The notes: generated from the letters alone by a model not told the origin. Positions 37,990 through 54,362 are shown, counted from the first letter of the stretch. The stretch: DNA of 64,000 nucleotides from Epiperipatus broadwayi (GCA_028023455.1 JAQFVV010012405.1:7417291-7481290), one strand, 5' to 3'. A program made the numbers and translations.

Positions 37990-38600
37990 AATTTATAAGA
38001 TGTGATATGTTGGACTATTTCCATCATTTATGAGTGAATGTTGAATGTATAGAAAATTTTAAACTTTATTTAAACTTTCAAAATACAAACAACTTGTTAG
38101 TAATAACACACAAATAGACAATACAGATTAGTAATTACACAACCATACAGCCTCTAATTAATCTTGCTCTTAGGGAAAAAAAATTAGACTTGTTATAAAA
38201 AAAAAATTGAAGGACTCATGAGGATTTGAACCAATCCTCATATATAAATATATCAAATTTCTTCTATATGTTGCCTTTGACAGAATAGCTAAGTTGGTAG
38301 AGTGTTTGCCTTAAAAAATCAATATCCAAGAATCTAAAGATACGAGTTCAACTTCTAAGTGAATATTGTCACTGTGCATATAGCCAGCAACACCTGAAGA
38401 AGAGTGGAGAATAATACTATTTGAAATGTTGAGTAATTACTAACCTGTATTGTCTATTTGTGTGTTATTACTAACAAGTTGTTTGTATTTGGAAAGTTTA
38501 AATAAAGTTTAAAATTTTCTTTACATTCAACATTCACTCATAAATGATGGAAATAGTCCAACATATCACATCTTATAATATACCATCATTACAAACCTTC
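37990..38600. mobile_element. Two SINE-B copies in inverted orientation
   Basis: 37990-38140 is a minus-strand tail ('atgttggactatttccatca', 'taaactttatttaaacttt'). 38275-38600 is a plus-strand copy with head 'gaatagctaagttggtagag' (A box), 'gagttcaac' (B box), 'cagcaacacctgaagaagag' and the same tail. The two tails are inverted copies of about 150 bp and can pair. Between them lies a tRNA-like scrap with 'gaggatttgaacc' at 38219-38231. Confidence 0.65.
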
Positions 38601-38814
38601 AGACAAATAAAAAATTTATATTAAATAAAAATGTTTTTAAGGCCAGTAGACTATTGTTTATGGAAATCCCTGGATTTGTAACATTTTCAGATTTCAACAA
38701 TAAGCTTTTTTCCCCATATCATATATATAAACTCTGCCAAAATCCAAATAAGGATTAATTTTACTACCTATAATTTATATACTGAAATATTTTTTTGTAA
38801 ACTGTGTATATGGA

Positions 38815-38915
38815 TAAGTGTTGGTGGTCGAGTGGTCAGCACAGCTGCCTTACGAGGAGTTGTCCCGGGTTTGCGGGTTTCGCTTTCCAGCCGATGCTTT
38901 GACACATAAGAAAAA
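38815..38915 (+). mobile_element. SINE-A copy
   Basis: Plus strand. It starts 'aagtgttggtggtcgagtgg', has a B-box-like 'gcgggtttcgc', ends 'ccgatgctttgacacataag' and carries an A-rich tail. It has a small internal length change relative to other copies between the anticodon stem and the B box. Confidence 0.8.
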
Positions 38916-39527
38916 AATATATATAGAACATGCTTATATTTATGTCTACACAGTACTTTTATGCATCAATAATCAAAATAATAATAATTTTGGAAAATAA
39001 TACAAGTTTTTGAATTAATGGTATTTGGTTTAATGATTAGACTATCCGTAATATGACTGGTTTCAATTTTCTATATTTTTTAGAACAAAAATATGAAAGT
39101 CATTATTTTTTCAAATATCATACGATTTTAAAAATATTTTTTAAAAAGATTTAATCTAGTAACAATTTTTTTATTTTATTAAAAATCGATATTATTTTAT
39201 TCTGTAGTTATAATGTTGTAAAGATTATTTTCATTTGTGATTATATTTATTGATTTTCAAATATTTTGACAAATTTATGATTTTAATATGGATTCAGTTA
39301 TTCAGTGATTAGGATGTACAAATACATATATAAACACAAAATTTATCTGTGTATGTGCTAAAACTGTGAGATGTTTAATATTGTCGTATAATAACTGTCA
39401 ATTATCAGATATTTGTTATTTTTTTGCAATATTTGAAATGGCTAATACTATGTATATAAAGAAGTAAGAGTGCCTCAACAAAGAAAAATACCAAAACTGG
39501 GAATATGACTAAAAAAATGAAAAACAT

Positions 39528-39664
39528 TGTAATATTTATTAAGGTTGTAGCCTCAAGAACATGCGTATAAAAAAATGCGAGAGTAGGGACCTCTACAGGT
39601 CTTAAACCACAAGCTTACTCTTTGGAAGAAAAGAGGGCTACAACCTTAATAAATATTACATATG
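39528..39664. repeat. Small MITE-like hairpin element
   Basis: The ends are inverted: 'aatatttattaaggttgtag' at the left and 'ctacaaccttaataaatatt' at the right, 20 bp each. The middle carries 'agtagggacctctacag'. A partial relative lies at 14128-14232. No coding sequence. Confidence 0.75.
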
Positions 39665-39930
39665 TAATCAATGTGCGTTTAAATAAATTTAGAAAAACAT
39701 TGCTGTAGAGATAGTATTAAAGGTGGGGGGGGGGATCATTATTTTGTGATATATAGATAATCATAAAGTACTATCTGAAAGTAAAAAAAAAATATTTGAA
39801 AGAATTTATTTTGAAACTGGAAAAAAAAAGGCAAAATAATATTACTTTTAAATATGTGCACACGCACACTTATAAGGTAATTTCAAATAAATAAGAAAAA
39901 TATTGAAATAATGAGTGATTTAATCTTTTT

Positions 39931-40024
39931 TTGTGTGTGTGTGTCAAAACGTTGACCGGGAAGTGAACCCGGGCCAGCTACTTGGAAGTTAGCTATGCTA
40001 ACCACAAGGCCACCAACGCTTGAC
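39931..40024 (-). mobile_element. SINE-A copy with 15-bp target duplication
   Basis: The minus-strand body retains a nearly complete tRNA-Gly(TCC) cloverleaf. The acceptor strand 'gcgttgg' can pair with 'tcaacgt' using wobbles. The anticodon loop is acTTCCAag, and the T arm is CCGGG-TTCACTT-CCCGG. It is flanked by tgatttaatcttttt at 39916-39930 and 40025-40039. It looks like a retroposed unit, not an active tRNA gene. Confidence 0.85.
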
Positions 40025-41324
40025 TGATTTAATCTTTTTACAGTCTAAATTTAAAATAATGAAGATTAAAGAAAATATAGAATTATAATAGAAAAATAAC
40101 ACTTTTATCATTTTGTCTATATAGGATATCTTCATTTTTATCTATTGAAATTAAAATTCCTTATTTGAGAAAGTTTTAGACTAACAAAAAAAATAGAAGA
40201 AATGTGGATTCCTCCTTTTATTTCTGTCTAAAAGATATGTAAATAAATAATTAGCTTTTATAATTACTTATTTAATCCAGAGGTGGAAAATATTTATCAA
40301 TTCATAAAACATTGCAAATGATATGTGATTGATCTTTCATTCCCAATATAGCACTATATGTATATATAATACTTTGAAAATTATCAGATTGTTTTAAGAT
40401 AGTTATATATATATATCCTAATCATTGACAAAACAGTGACCATCAGATCATATCTGTACAGTCAGCTTATGGGTATTTGGTTATTAATTGTTCCCATACA
40501 CACTACTTAGTTATAATGACCAAAGGTACAACAAATTGGACTCATAATCTCTTTTACAGCTATGTACAATTTTTACTGAGTACAGTTATATTTTTATTAT
40601 AAATTTGTATCACGAGATAAAGAAATGTTTGTAATTAAAGAACTCTAACCATTTTTTTTCCCTATGGCATCCCAATACCTTGTGATAACTTAACCCTCAT
40701 CATGATTCTTAATTTCTAGACTGGTATTTACAGTTAAATGCTAGTTTTTAAATTTTCTGTTAGATCATTAGTCATATAAATCACACATGAACACACTTGT
40801 AGTATGTTAGGAATAATTTGACAGGCTGTTAGGAATAAGAAGATGGACATTATAATAAAAATAACAATTTAATAAGAATAAGTCAAATATCCCTCTTTTA
40901 ATCCTAGAAATAAAGAACATTTTCTTTTTTACATAATCATATTTAAAATACATAATCCCAGAAAAGAAAATATTTAAATTCACTTAAATATAACATACTA
41001 ACATTAATATTAATAATAATAATAATAAATTAATTAGAAGATTATCATCTATGGTTTAAAAAGTCATTCGAGCTTATAGTGCAAGGTGCGCATGTTTTCT
41101 TTCCTATGATATATGAATAGATGTATATATGTACACACATATATATATATTCAAGGATACTTTGCATACTTATCATAATTCTGGTTTTAAAATTCACTTC
41201 CATGGTTAACAATCAGAGATTGATGCTTCTATGACTAGGGCTTTTGGTTTATATATGATCTTTCCCACAATGCACACATTTACTATAATAATTCTATATT
41301 TGTTTTCTCCCATCTTTAGCTTCT

Positions 41325-41490
41325 CTTCTCCACATTACCCTGCACATTTTCTTATGTCATCCATCCATCTCACATGTGGTCTCTTTCTGGATCTTTTACA
41401 ATCTCTTGGAATCCCGTTTAAGATTTCAATTGTTCATCTATTATCATCTCTTCTAGCAATATGTCCAGCCCAATTCTTACCCATATATTG
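41325..41490 (-). mobile_element. RTE-type LINE 3' relic
   Basis: The minus strand reads WAGHIARRDDNR, a stop, then KRSRKRPHVRWMDDIRKCAG. This is the arginine-rich 'GHIARM..RW...' and 'R.R.RP..RW.DDI' end of ORF2 seen in RTE-like LINEs of invertebrates. It resembles 7795-8015. The plus-strand open frame across it is a shadow. Confidence 0.65.
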
Positions 41491-42656
41491 TGTTTTTGAT
41501 CTCTTTTTGTTGCTGATTTTAGAAAGCATTGGTTATGAGGTTACCTCTTTTACTTCAATTTCATTTTTTCTCCTCTCAGCAGACTATTTATGTATAACAT
41601 ATTTAGCAGGCAAGGACTTTCTAAGCAATCAGCAAGCACCACTGGTAAACAAAAGTTGTTAGCACTTATAAAAATGTGAACTTTATTTCTTTCTAAAAAG
41701 TGTTATTTTCCATCTCTGTATATCACAAATCAGCTGGCACATTAGGCTTGATAATTTAAAGCAATTTATAGCCATGGTTGAGTCTTTTTTTCTAGTGGCT
41801 TTCCCTCCAAGTCAATTGCCACCATAAAAAGACAGAGAATAATAAAGAACACTCCTTTTATAGGCAACAGCTGCTGAATATATGACCAACTACATGCAAA
41901 ACTGAATTAACAAAACTTTTACTTATCCTAATTTTTGGCTTTTAATTAATCTAATTTCATTATTTACAAAAGACCTAAATTAGTAGATCTGTAAATCTAC
42001 TTATCACTAATTACAGAGATAACATAATCATAAATGAAAAAAAAAATTCTTCATATTAAATATTTAACTTTTTTTTAAAAAAAATGTTACAAAAAAGTTA
42101 TTATTCTTTGTTTCTCCTTTCTTTTTTCAAAGTTTACTAAACATGAACACCTTAATTAAATACAATAAAAAATATAATTTGAAATTTTTCTTTATTTTTA
42201 TTAAAGAAAATGTCTCTTTATTTTTAATGAAATAAACATTGAAGAGTTCAAACCCATGTACATAATGTTCTGGTACAATATGTATGTGTATGGTTTGGAT
42301 TGCAATTATAATGTGATTGGCAGGTGGTTAAATCTCTGTCATAAGTGATCTGATTGTATTCAGCTAAACACACTTAAAGGACAGTTCTAAAATTGACATC
42401 CAATAACAGTTACTGATCTTAAAGTTTATATAATGCAATAGAATGCAATCAAATCCATCTGTTGTTTGATGTTTACATTCTAGTTACAAGTACTACCTTT
42501 GATTATGGAAACACACATACTCACGGAGTATTTTAGAGTCATCCACTGAAAACTTGAGCAATTCATGGATTAAAGATAGTATAATTCTGAAATATTGCTA
42601 TCTCCAAACTGGTTTATAATAAGCAATCTGGTGTCCATTGATTATACTTTATCCCA

Positions 42657-43095
42657 ACAAAAGTTATTATAGATTAATGGAGAAATTTATTTAGCCCCAG
42701 AGAAATTGCCAATTATTAGTAATTGATTGTTTCCTGGCAACATCAAAAAGATAATAGTTATCTCTGTTTACATGGATTTAATAACTTTATTTCTATTCTT
42801 TATTATAACAATCCATGAAAATATTTAATTCAACATATACAACTGTCTTGAGAAGTTAAAAATATTGTTTGAAGTAAAAGCGGACCACCTTTTACTTCAA
42901 TAAAAATTCCAATAAAAGAGCTATTATAAGTTAATATAGAAATTTGTTTATCCTCAGAGAAATTGGCAGTTATTAGTAATTGATTATCTCTTAGCAACAT
43001 CAAAAGGGCAAAAATTATTTTTGTTTATATGGGTATAATCTCTGTATTTCTATTTTTTATTATAATAACAATCCATGAAAATTGTTAACTCAGTA
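42657..43095. repeat. Two-copy tandem repeat, unit about 250 bp
   Basis: 42657-42840 and 42910-43095 are direct copies ('agaaattg.ca.ttattagta', 'ttgatt.tct.agcaacatca', 'aacaatccatgaaaat'). The copies differ at many positions, so the duplication is old. Between them, 'gaagtaaaagcggaccaccttttacttc' forms a small hairpin. Confidence 0.7.
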
Positions 43096-43117
43096 TATAT
43101 ATATATATAAAACTGAT

Positions 43118-43228
43118 ATATTTAATATTTCAACCAAAGGACTGGTTTTCATAGGAAAGATATACAGTAAAATGGTAGTCTATTTTTTGTTTGATGAAGA
43201 CCAGTCCTCTGGGTAAAATATTAATGGT
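43118..43228. repeat. Short hairpin repeat
   Basis: 'atatttcaaccaaaggactg' is mirrored by 'cagtcctctgggtaaaatat', with about 60 bp between. MITE-like or a chance foldback. No coding content. Confidence 0.55.
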
Positions 43229-45296
43229 AGCACTTTCACATACAAGTAATTTTGTTACTTAATTTTTTGGATGTATTTCTTTTAGTACATATAAGCCTTG
43301 ACTTCCAATTATAGTAAACTGGAAAATAAACCTCTGCCATGTGTGATCTAACTATACTTATCTAAAATACATGTACATACATGTACAGTGAGAAAAGCAT
43401 ATTAACTATTTATGATACTTTTTGGCAGAATGATTCCACCAAAACTATTTACTAGTTATTTTTAGGAGTGACTTAAATTGGAAAAACGTAAGAAGAAAAA
43501 ATGATAAATGGAAATTACTTAAGCTTTTTGATTTTGCAGAAATTATGTAAGAGTTTTATCATTAAAAATAAATGTTAAAACTTGGAAAATACTCAATGCG
43601 TTTTGCAAAAAAAGAGAGTGAAAGAGATTAAAAGAGAGACAATAAAGATTAATAATAATGAATTAAAAGCAAAAATTTACTAATATAATGGACAAATTAT
43701 TAATACAGTTAGAAATATAATGACTAAGATGAATCATTCAAGGGAGTCATCCATAGAAATAATTTCATGAAGGAAAACATGTCTATGTGGCAAACTCTTT
43801 AACAGCAATTACTTATAAATGTGAGACTTGAAAATATAATATAAAAGCAAAGCAGAAACTGCAAATGAACACAACAAAGCACAGAAGCTTGCATATTAAG
43901 ATTAACAATAATGATCAAATGCAAAGTCTATAAATGAGATAACAAACAGGTATTACAGATAACCATAAATATTATAAGATACTAAAATACTATAAACTTG
44001 ATTTCAAAAGATTTACAAGATTTAGAAAGAGATTGTATATATGAAATGGATTAATAAAATAATTTTCCAAAGTGATGAGGGGGAAAAAACTATAATTGGA
44101 TGCTGGAATAAAATCAAGAAATCCTTCATCCTCCTGTTAATCATTTCCACTTAAGAATGATGACAACAACTATATTCACATATTTTAATTAAACCAGTTT
44201 ATATACTTAATTTGTAATGATTTTCTTTTATTCAGTTATTATAAACTCTGATGTAAAATTGTAATAATTTTTAAAACCTTAAATTCACTCAATAAAAATA
44301 TTTTTTAAAGATGAATGAGATAATAAATATATAGTATATAATATGTAAACAATCTCACAGAACAATAATTTAATTATTTCCCCGACACAATAAAGCTTGG
44401 CATAAACTCAATTCTATATTTATGAAATCAACTTGATAAGAATTTATAAAAGTTCAGTCCCTTTTGCCAGTTTATTTATTGTATTTCTATCAACGAAGTC
44501 TTAAAACGCATTAAACGACCAAAACTTGATTTACTCAAAGTTTTATAATGCTAAATGTAATGAAAGAAATTGCTAAAAGAATGATTATTTCTTTTATTGA
44601 ATTTTCTTTAAGATTATGTATATAGCTGCTTGTTTGTGTATATATTGAACCATAAATACATGTATATGTGTGTTTTGATTTCATTTGAAGCAATCATAAC
44701 AATTAATATTAAATTTGTGCTTTCATATTTTATTACTAGATAGCTCTGCCATGCATTTGTTAATAGACACATTTCAAGCTACCAGTGGATTTTAAAATTT
44801 ATTTCAGTCTAAAGATAGGCCAATTTTTAAATAGCCCACTGCAGGATAAAGATTTTTCCAACCACTGAGAAAACAGTGAAAGAGAAGACAGTATTTGCCA
44901 AGCTTTCCAATTGGCTGATGTAAGGATTTAAGTGATTTTTCCACTTTTGTTTTACCCTTTAGTTAATAATAGCTAGATGCTCATTTACTAATAACTATTG
45001 GTTGATTATCTGAGTTGTCTTTAGATCAACTACCTGAAAGAAAAATCCTAAACTTAATAGAAAAAACTTTGTTTAATCAGTCTGGATTTGAACCTAGGCT
45101 ACAGGCAGAGTGTCTGTATTACTGATGCACAGCAATGCATATAACCATTTAATTACTGATCAAAAAAAATCAAAGAATATCTATTGTGTTCCCCTAAAAT
45201 AAGACTGGGTCTTATATTAATTTTTGCTCCAAAAGATGGCCGGGCTTATTTTCAAAGGATATCTTATTTTTTCATGTATAAAAGTCTACATTTTGT

Positions 45297-45400
45297 CAAG
45301 CATTGTTAGCTGAGAGGTCATCACAGCCATCTTGAAAGCAAGTAGTTGGTTGCAGACATTTGTGGGTTCACATCCTGGCCGATGCTATGACACATGAAAA
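45297..45400 (+). mobile_element. SINE-A copy inside the hAT-like element
   Basis: It starts 'caagcattgttagctgagag', has a B box 'tgggttcacatcc' and ends 'ccgatgctatgacacatg' followed by ten A. The flanks 'tctacatttt' and 'tctacattta' suggest a target duplication of about 9-10 bp. Confidence 0.8.
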
Positions 45401-46504
45401 AAAAAATCTACATTTATTCAATACAAAAATATACATTTATTCAAAGTGTCAAATCAATCTCTCAATTGTTTTGTTTTTTCAGCAATACCCTTTATTCAAC
45501 TAGCAATATGCACTGGGATATTTACATTTACCCATGTACAAAAATGTACATTTATTTAAGCACTTTTTTTTTACTAAAGCCCTAAGATTCTTGCTCCAGA
45601 ATCTTCCATGATTCCTCTCTTTTACATGATGGAATAGTTCTTTCTTTTGGCACTTATCTTGTTTGGGAGTCAAAATATTATTCAGTTTAAATCTACCATT
45701 AAATCAAGTGATACTTGAAGACTTATGACATAGGAGTTGTAACAAAAATGATTATCATTAAGAAAAATTATTCACACAAAAGTCTCAAAAAAATGCAAAC
45801 ATAAAAATTAAGAAAACATTTCTGTATTTCACACCACATTAAGGACAACCTATACAACACACAATGTATTAAATTATGAAGTTCATACAAGAATAGAGTG
45901 TCCATACATCCTGGTTTTGCTGGATTTGTCCCACTTTTATCTCTCTTGTCCCTCTGTTCTGACATTCTTTTGGGACAGTTAATTATTCTGGTTTTCTTAA
46001 CCCTCTTATTTTTACTTTTTATTTTTTAACTTTAAATTTTAACTTTATATTTATTTTTTATAAATTAATATGTCTTCATTTAATATTTTATAATTAATTT
46101 TTTGATTGGTTAATCAATTATTTTCTCAAAACGGAAGTGGCTCCCCCTAATTTTGGTACATTAGTAGAATGTGATTACAATTTGTGCATTTGTTTTAATA
46201 GATAATATATGTATACAAACAATTGCCTTTTGTTTTTGTTTATATTACAAAATGAAAATATTGCTATTAATGCAAATATGATTATATGTTTATTTTTTTA
46301 TTTCATACTAAAATATATAGTAATTAGCAATAAAGTTTTTTTTGGTCATGTATCCCGGTTAGGCCCTGTGGAAATATAAGACATAACTACATCCATCCTT
46401 TATAAAGTAAACACATTGTTAATATTTTTCAAATTACTTATAACAGCTCTGCTTGGGTATTTTTTTTTTAAAACTTTTCTTTAAAAGAAAGATTGATTTA
46501 ACTT

Positions 46505-46605
46505 TTTTTTTCTTTTTTCATGTGTCAAATGCATTGACAGGAAGCGAACCTGGGCCAGCTGCTTGGAAGGCAACTATGCTAACCACTAGGCTATCAACAC
46601 TTGAC
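46505..46605 (-). mobile_element. SINE-A copy with 16-bp target duplication
   Basis: Minus strand from 'caagtgttgatagcctagtg' to 'ctgtcaatgcatttgacaca' plus a poly-A tail (seen as the T run at 46505-46518). It is flanked by aagattgatttaactt at 46489-46504 and 46606-46621. The anticodon-loop region 'gccttccaagcagc' is intact. Confidence 0.88.
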
Positions 46606-46688
46606 AAGATTGATTTAACTTTAACTAAACTTTGATTGTTAGGAGAAAAAAACATTTAAGGAGCCAAAGTGATTTTTCTTTCTTCCAT

Positions 46689-46791
46689 ATGTCAAAGCAT
46701 TGGCCGGGAAGCAAACCCATGACAACTGTCTGCAAGCAACTGCTTGCTTGCAAGGCAACTGTGCTGACCTCTCGGCTACCAATGCTTGACA
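46689..46791 (-). mobile_element. SINE-A copy
   Basis: The minus-strand body runs from 'caagcattggtagccgagag' to 'ccggccaatgctttgacata'. It carries an internal duplication in the anticodon arm ('gcttgcaagcaag'). The flanks 'gtgatttttcttt' and 'ctgatttttctttt' look like a target duplication of about 12 bp. It lies about 85 bp from the preceding copy in the same orientation. Confidence 0.82.
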
Positions 46792-48597
46792 TCTGATTTT
46801 TCTTTTAACTTGAATATTTAAAAGTTACTATTGATCAAACTCTAAAACTAATATAAATAAAATAATTACTTAAAATTATGTAAAAGAAATTATAAACTGT
46901 CCAATATACTCATTTGTGGTAATTAAAATTTTAAAAGTTTGTTGAATTGTTCATAAAATCAATAAATTCATTATCTTAGGTTCAAATTTCGTTAAGAGCA
47001 CATTGTTTCTCTATGCAAGTAGAATTATATTTGTTGAAAATGGATGATGGGAAAAATACATGGTTGACAGAAAAATACGTAAGTACCATTATACTTTATA
47101 TTATCATTTATTTAAAGCATTAATTTCAAAATATTATTTATTAATACATTCATTACTTTATAATTCAATACATGCAATGCATGTTTAAATGACTGAATGA
47201 AATTTATCAATCTGGCTGACAATCTTAACTAGGACTTATATTTGGGGTAGGGCTTATATTACAAGCATCCTGAAAAATCATGCTAGGGCTTATTTTCTGG
47301 TTAAGTCTTATTTTCAGGGAAACACAATAACTATTGTTAATTGAATGATAAGGATCTAAGGTTAATCTAAGATAAGTGTTGGGTGCTGATTGTAAAATCA
47401 AAAAAATATTAATGCATTATGATATAGGCTTCAACTACTGTGGGTATGAGTGGATGGGGGTAATACTCCCATTCATTTTGAGATCATATTTTTTCTTTAT
47501 TATTATCATTTTTAGTTAAATGCTAACTAGTGCCTTATTTACATTCTTCGAGCACATGTTCATAGTAATATATTAGATTACTTCTAGTGTCTAGTGCTGA
47601 ACTGTATATACATTCAACTGTTTGTGAAACTATTTTTCCCATTTGTGACATAAAATGTTTTTTCTGACTAAGTGCACTTTTGGTGCAGTCCAACAGAATC
47701 ATAACTCTTGTAGATTGATTAAGTCTGCTGCTCTGTTTAAACAGTAGGATTACAAAGGCATTTTAATGAAATTGGAAATTTAGCAATAACACACAGGCTA
47801 CTATAGAGTATAGCATCTTGAATTGTATTACCTTCCTATCTTCATATGTTGTTAGCTATGGAAATCAAACTGTGATTTTTAGATTTGAATATCCAAATAT
47901 CATACATTATCATATCAGGTTGAATAATTACCTTATTTCCATTGGCATATGAGCAGCTTCTTTATTCTGTCTTCTTTTTACTGTTTTTTAATAATTACTA
48001 TACAATATTCTTATATATTTCCAAACAAATGCTGATAATAAAGAAAAAGTCAGATGTGTCTAAAATAGCAGAACATGCATGGCTAAAAGATCATAAGTGT
48101 TTACAAATCTTACTTATTTCAAAGAAAAGGATATAGGGTGGAGAGTTTGGACATCATTTTATCTTTTTATAAAAAAATATTATATATGTGGAAAAATATT
48201 GCAATAGAACTCTGATTTGACAATGATCATGAGATGATGATTCTGACATGTAAAAGAACAAACAAAACAATAGCAATAACGCAATGAAGTTTTTTTATAT
48301 AACAAAATGTTTAACCCAGTTGCATTCAGAGAAGAGTTCACTCAAATGTTCATTTACAGTGAATATGTAATCATGATGTTGAAAGAAAAAAAAACATTTC
48401 AAAAAACAACTTTTATATCATTTAAATTCAAAAATGTTCCCTAATAACTTTAAAAAATAAATGATGCCCTGCTAATACTTTATTCCTAGCATAAATATCT
48501 ACTACAATAGCAGTAAATGAGTAAAATAAATAACTAAATTAAAGATACATTTAAAAATCAGTGTTTAATAAGCTATTAATAAATAAAACAGTAATTG

Positions 48598-52589
<3,992 letters not shown>

Positions 52590-52596
<7 letters not shown>

Positions 52597-52788
52597 ATCA
52601 ATTATACTTAATTGAAATAACTTCTTTAATATAAATATTTTAATCAAACTGGTTTTCATCCTATATTTGGACCTTCCAAAATATATCTTGAGAAGGTCTG
52701 AATATAGAATGAAAACCGGTTTGATTAAAATATTTATATTAAAGAAATTATTTATTTCAATTAAGTATAATTGATTATTAATAATAAC
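52590..52788. repeat. Near-perfect hairpin element at the LINE-X2 5' end
   Basis: The arms of about 90 bp are inverted: 'aatcaattatacttaattga' at the left and 'tcaattaagtataattgatt' at the right. 'aatcaaactggttttcatcc' and 'atgaaaaccggtttgatt' mirror each other further in. The loop is about 15 bp. It is bordered by ATT/AAT triplets. It could be a MITE inserted in the triplet run, or a foldback made when LINE-X2 integrated. Confidence 0.85.
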
Positions 52789-54362
52789 ATTTTTCCATTT
52801 ATGCATATATTCTTTTGTTGCTAAAGATCCTGTTTGAGCTTTAAACAGTAAACTACTTTCTTAAACAAGGGAAAACTCTCTCCATACAGTAGTGCCACCC
52901 TGTGCCAATCAGAGTAATCAATAGATGCCTGAAGGCTTGTGCATAAAATCCCTATCTAGTGCATACTCACCCAATATCCCCAGACTAGTTTCTGGCTTGT
53001 GGCTTTCATATGTGCTAGTATGAGATAGTGATCATGTGAAACTACTTTCTTTACTACTAACATAAATTAACTTGCACCCAATATTCTGTTTACTTCTATA
53101 TATATTTAACTCTTTTTACTCTCCATACAAGTTCTCTGTCTCTCCAATTCTGTATTTTTTATTAATGTATCTATTCTTCTATCCCATTCATTGCCACTAT
53201 AACACTCAACAATTCTCCTAATACAATTATCTCATATTTTGTATAAGTATACTGACATAAAGTTGTTACCCAAATCTTCTGCCATACTACTTTCTCACCC
53301 ATCTTGTTGCCTGTTCTTTATTCATAAAATATTATTTTGGCTATTCTCTTACTATCCCTAAATTGCAATCAACTTAACATTTTTATTTTGCTTTTTGCAT
53401 CTCTCATCCACACATCTGCATCTAATGCATGTCCATCTATTTCTCTTTGTACTTTTTCTAAGTAATCTAACACCTATTTACTAACACATAATGCATCATT
53501 ACCATACTCCCTTCCATACAATTCTAGCCACATCATATTTATTATATGAAAACACTGTTAATTTCTTTATCAATCCCTTTCTTTTCTTTGCTTCATTTAT
53601 CACTTTTTTTCCCCATTCATCCAAGCAATTTCTCTAATTACTTAAGACAATTCCCAAATAGTTATACATATTCACCATGTTTAACTTTATATCCCCCAAT
53701 AAAAATTATTTCTCTTCTCTTTCCCCAGCAGTGAATTTAATCCTCATCTCTTTGCCCACCCCTGTGCATATCTTCAGCATAACTTTTATATCTTTTCTAT
53801 GTTCTGTGCACAAAAAGATATCATTAGCAAATAAAAGACCTGATAATGTATATACTCCCTTGCCACCTATTAATGGTATCTCTACCCCTTTTTTTAATTT
53901 TTCTATTGCTCTCTCCATTTTTCTGAAATATAATAAAAACAAAATAGGTAACATAGAACATTCTTGCCTTAGTCTTACCCCATTTTCAAGTTTAACTGTT
54001 TCTATACTTCCTAATTAATATATATAGTAATTATTTTTATATAATCTCTTAATAAAATCCACTAAAGCGCTATACATTCCTAAATTTACTAACTTACCCA
54101 TAATCTATTTCTATTTACTCTATCATATGTCTTCTCTATATTTATAAAGACCATATATAACTGTCTACCTGTATTCCTATTCATATCTACATGTTGTATG
54201 GCTATAATAAATTATCTACTATACAACCATCTGATCAAAAATCTCCTTCAATTTCTCCCACTATATTATTTTCTTCCATCTACTTTGTGACCCTTCCAAC
54301 CACCATATATGTAAAAACTTTATATAACACTGACATTACTGATATCAGTCTATAATTGTTTA
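52787..54362 (-). mobile_element. CR1-like LINE copy C2, 5' part (truncated in RT)
   Basis: It continues the element interrupted at 49014. The minus-strand pieces include an RT frame at 53706-53954 (LPILFLLYFRKMERAIEKL and LLFANDIFLC), in which the YADD-type box is FAND, so a catalytic Asp is lost. Many stops occur. It carries an FB-1 insertion (52863-53038). Its upper end near 54345-54362 ('tctataattgttta') equals position about 56210-56225 of copy C3, where it is truncated and meets C3's 3' end. Confidence 0.85.
52863..53038. repeat. FB-1 element with 13-bp flanking repeat
   Basis: An insertion in LINE copy C2, flanked by aaactactttctt at 52850-52862 and 53039-53051. It begins with 'gaaaactctctccatacagt' and ends 'gatagtgatcatgtg', the FB-1 terminal block. 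So this is a short FB-1 form with one arm trimmed. The 13-bp direct repeat marks the exact borders. Confidence 0.85.

Larger units (their letters stand above)
45185..47326. mobile_element. hAT-like DNA transposon, non-autonomous
   Basis: The ends are inverted: TGTGTTCCCCTAAAATAAG at 45185 and, in inverse, TGTGTTTCCCTGAAAATAAG at 47326. Each is followed by more internal 'cttatattaa' and 'gggcttatttt' motifs. The flanks are ATATCTAT (45177-45184) and ATAACTAT (47327-47334), a 7-of-8 match to an 8-bp target duplication, the length made by hAT elements. No transposase frame is visible in the 2.1 kb. Three SINE-A copies have inserted into it. Superfamily assignment rests on TSD length and general TIR look. 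Confidence 0.65.

Noticed and set aside
39931-40024. Functional tRNA-Gly gene
   Set aside because: The fold is good, but the acceptor has mismatches, an A tail follows and a 15-bp target duplication flanks it, so it is a retroposed SINE-A copy.
41231-41662. 143-codon plus-strand frame with hydrophobic segments
   Set aside because: It overlaps an antisense RTE-type LINE 3' relic and has no family-like motif on the plus strand.
45895-46380. Separate transposon suggested by 'tcctggttttgctggatttgtccc' and 'tatcccggttaggccc' segments
   Set aside because: The two segments do not form matching inverted ends and both lie inside the 45185-47326 element; left unassigned.
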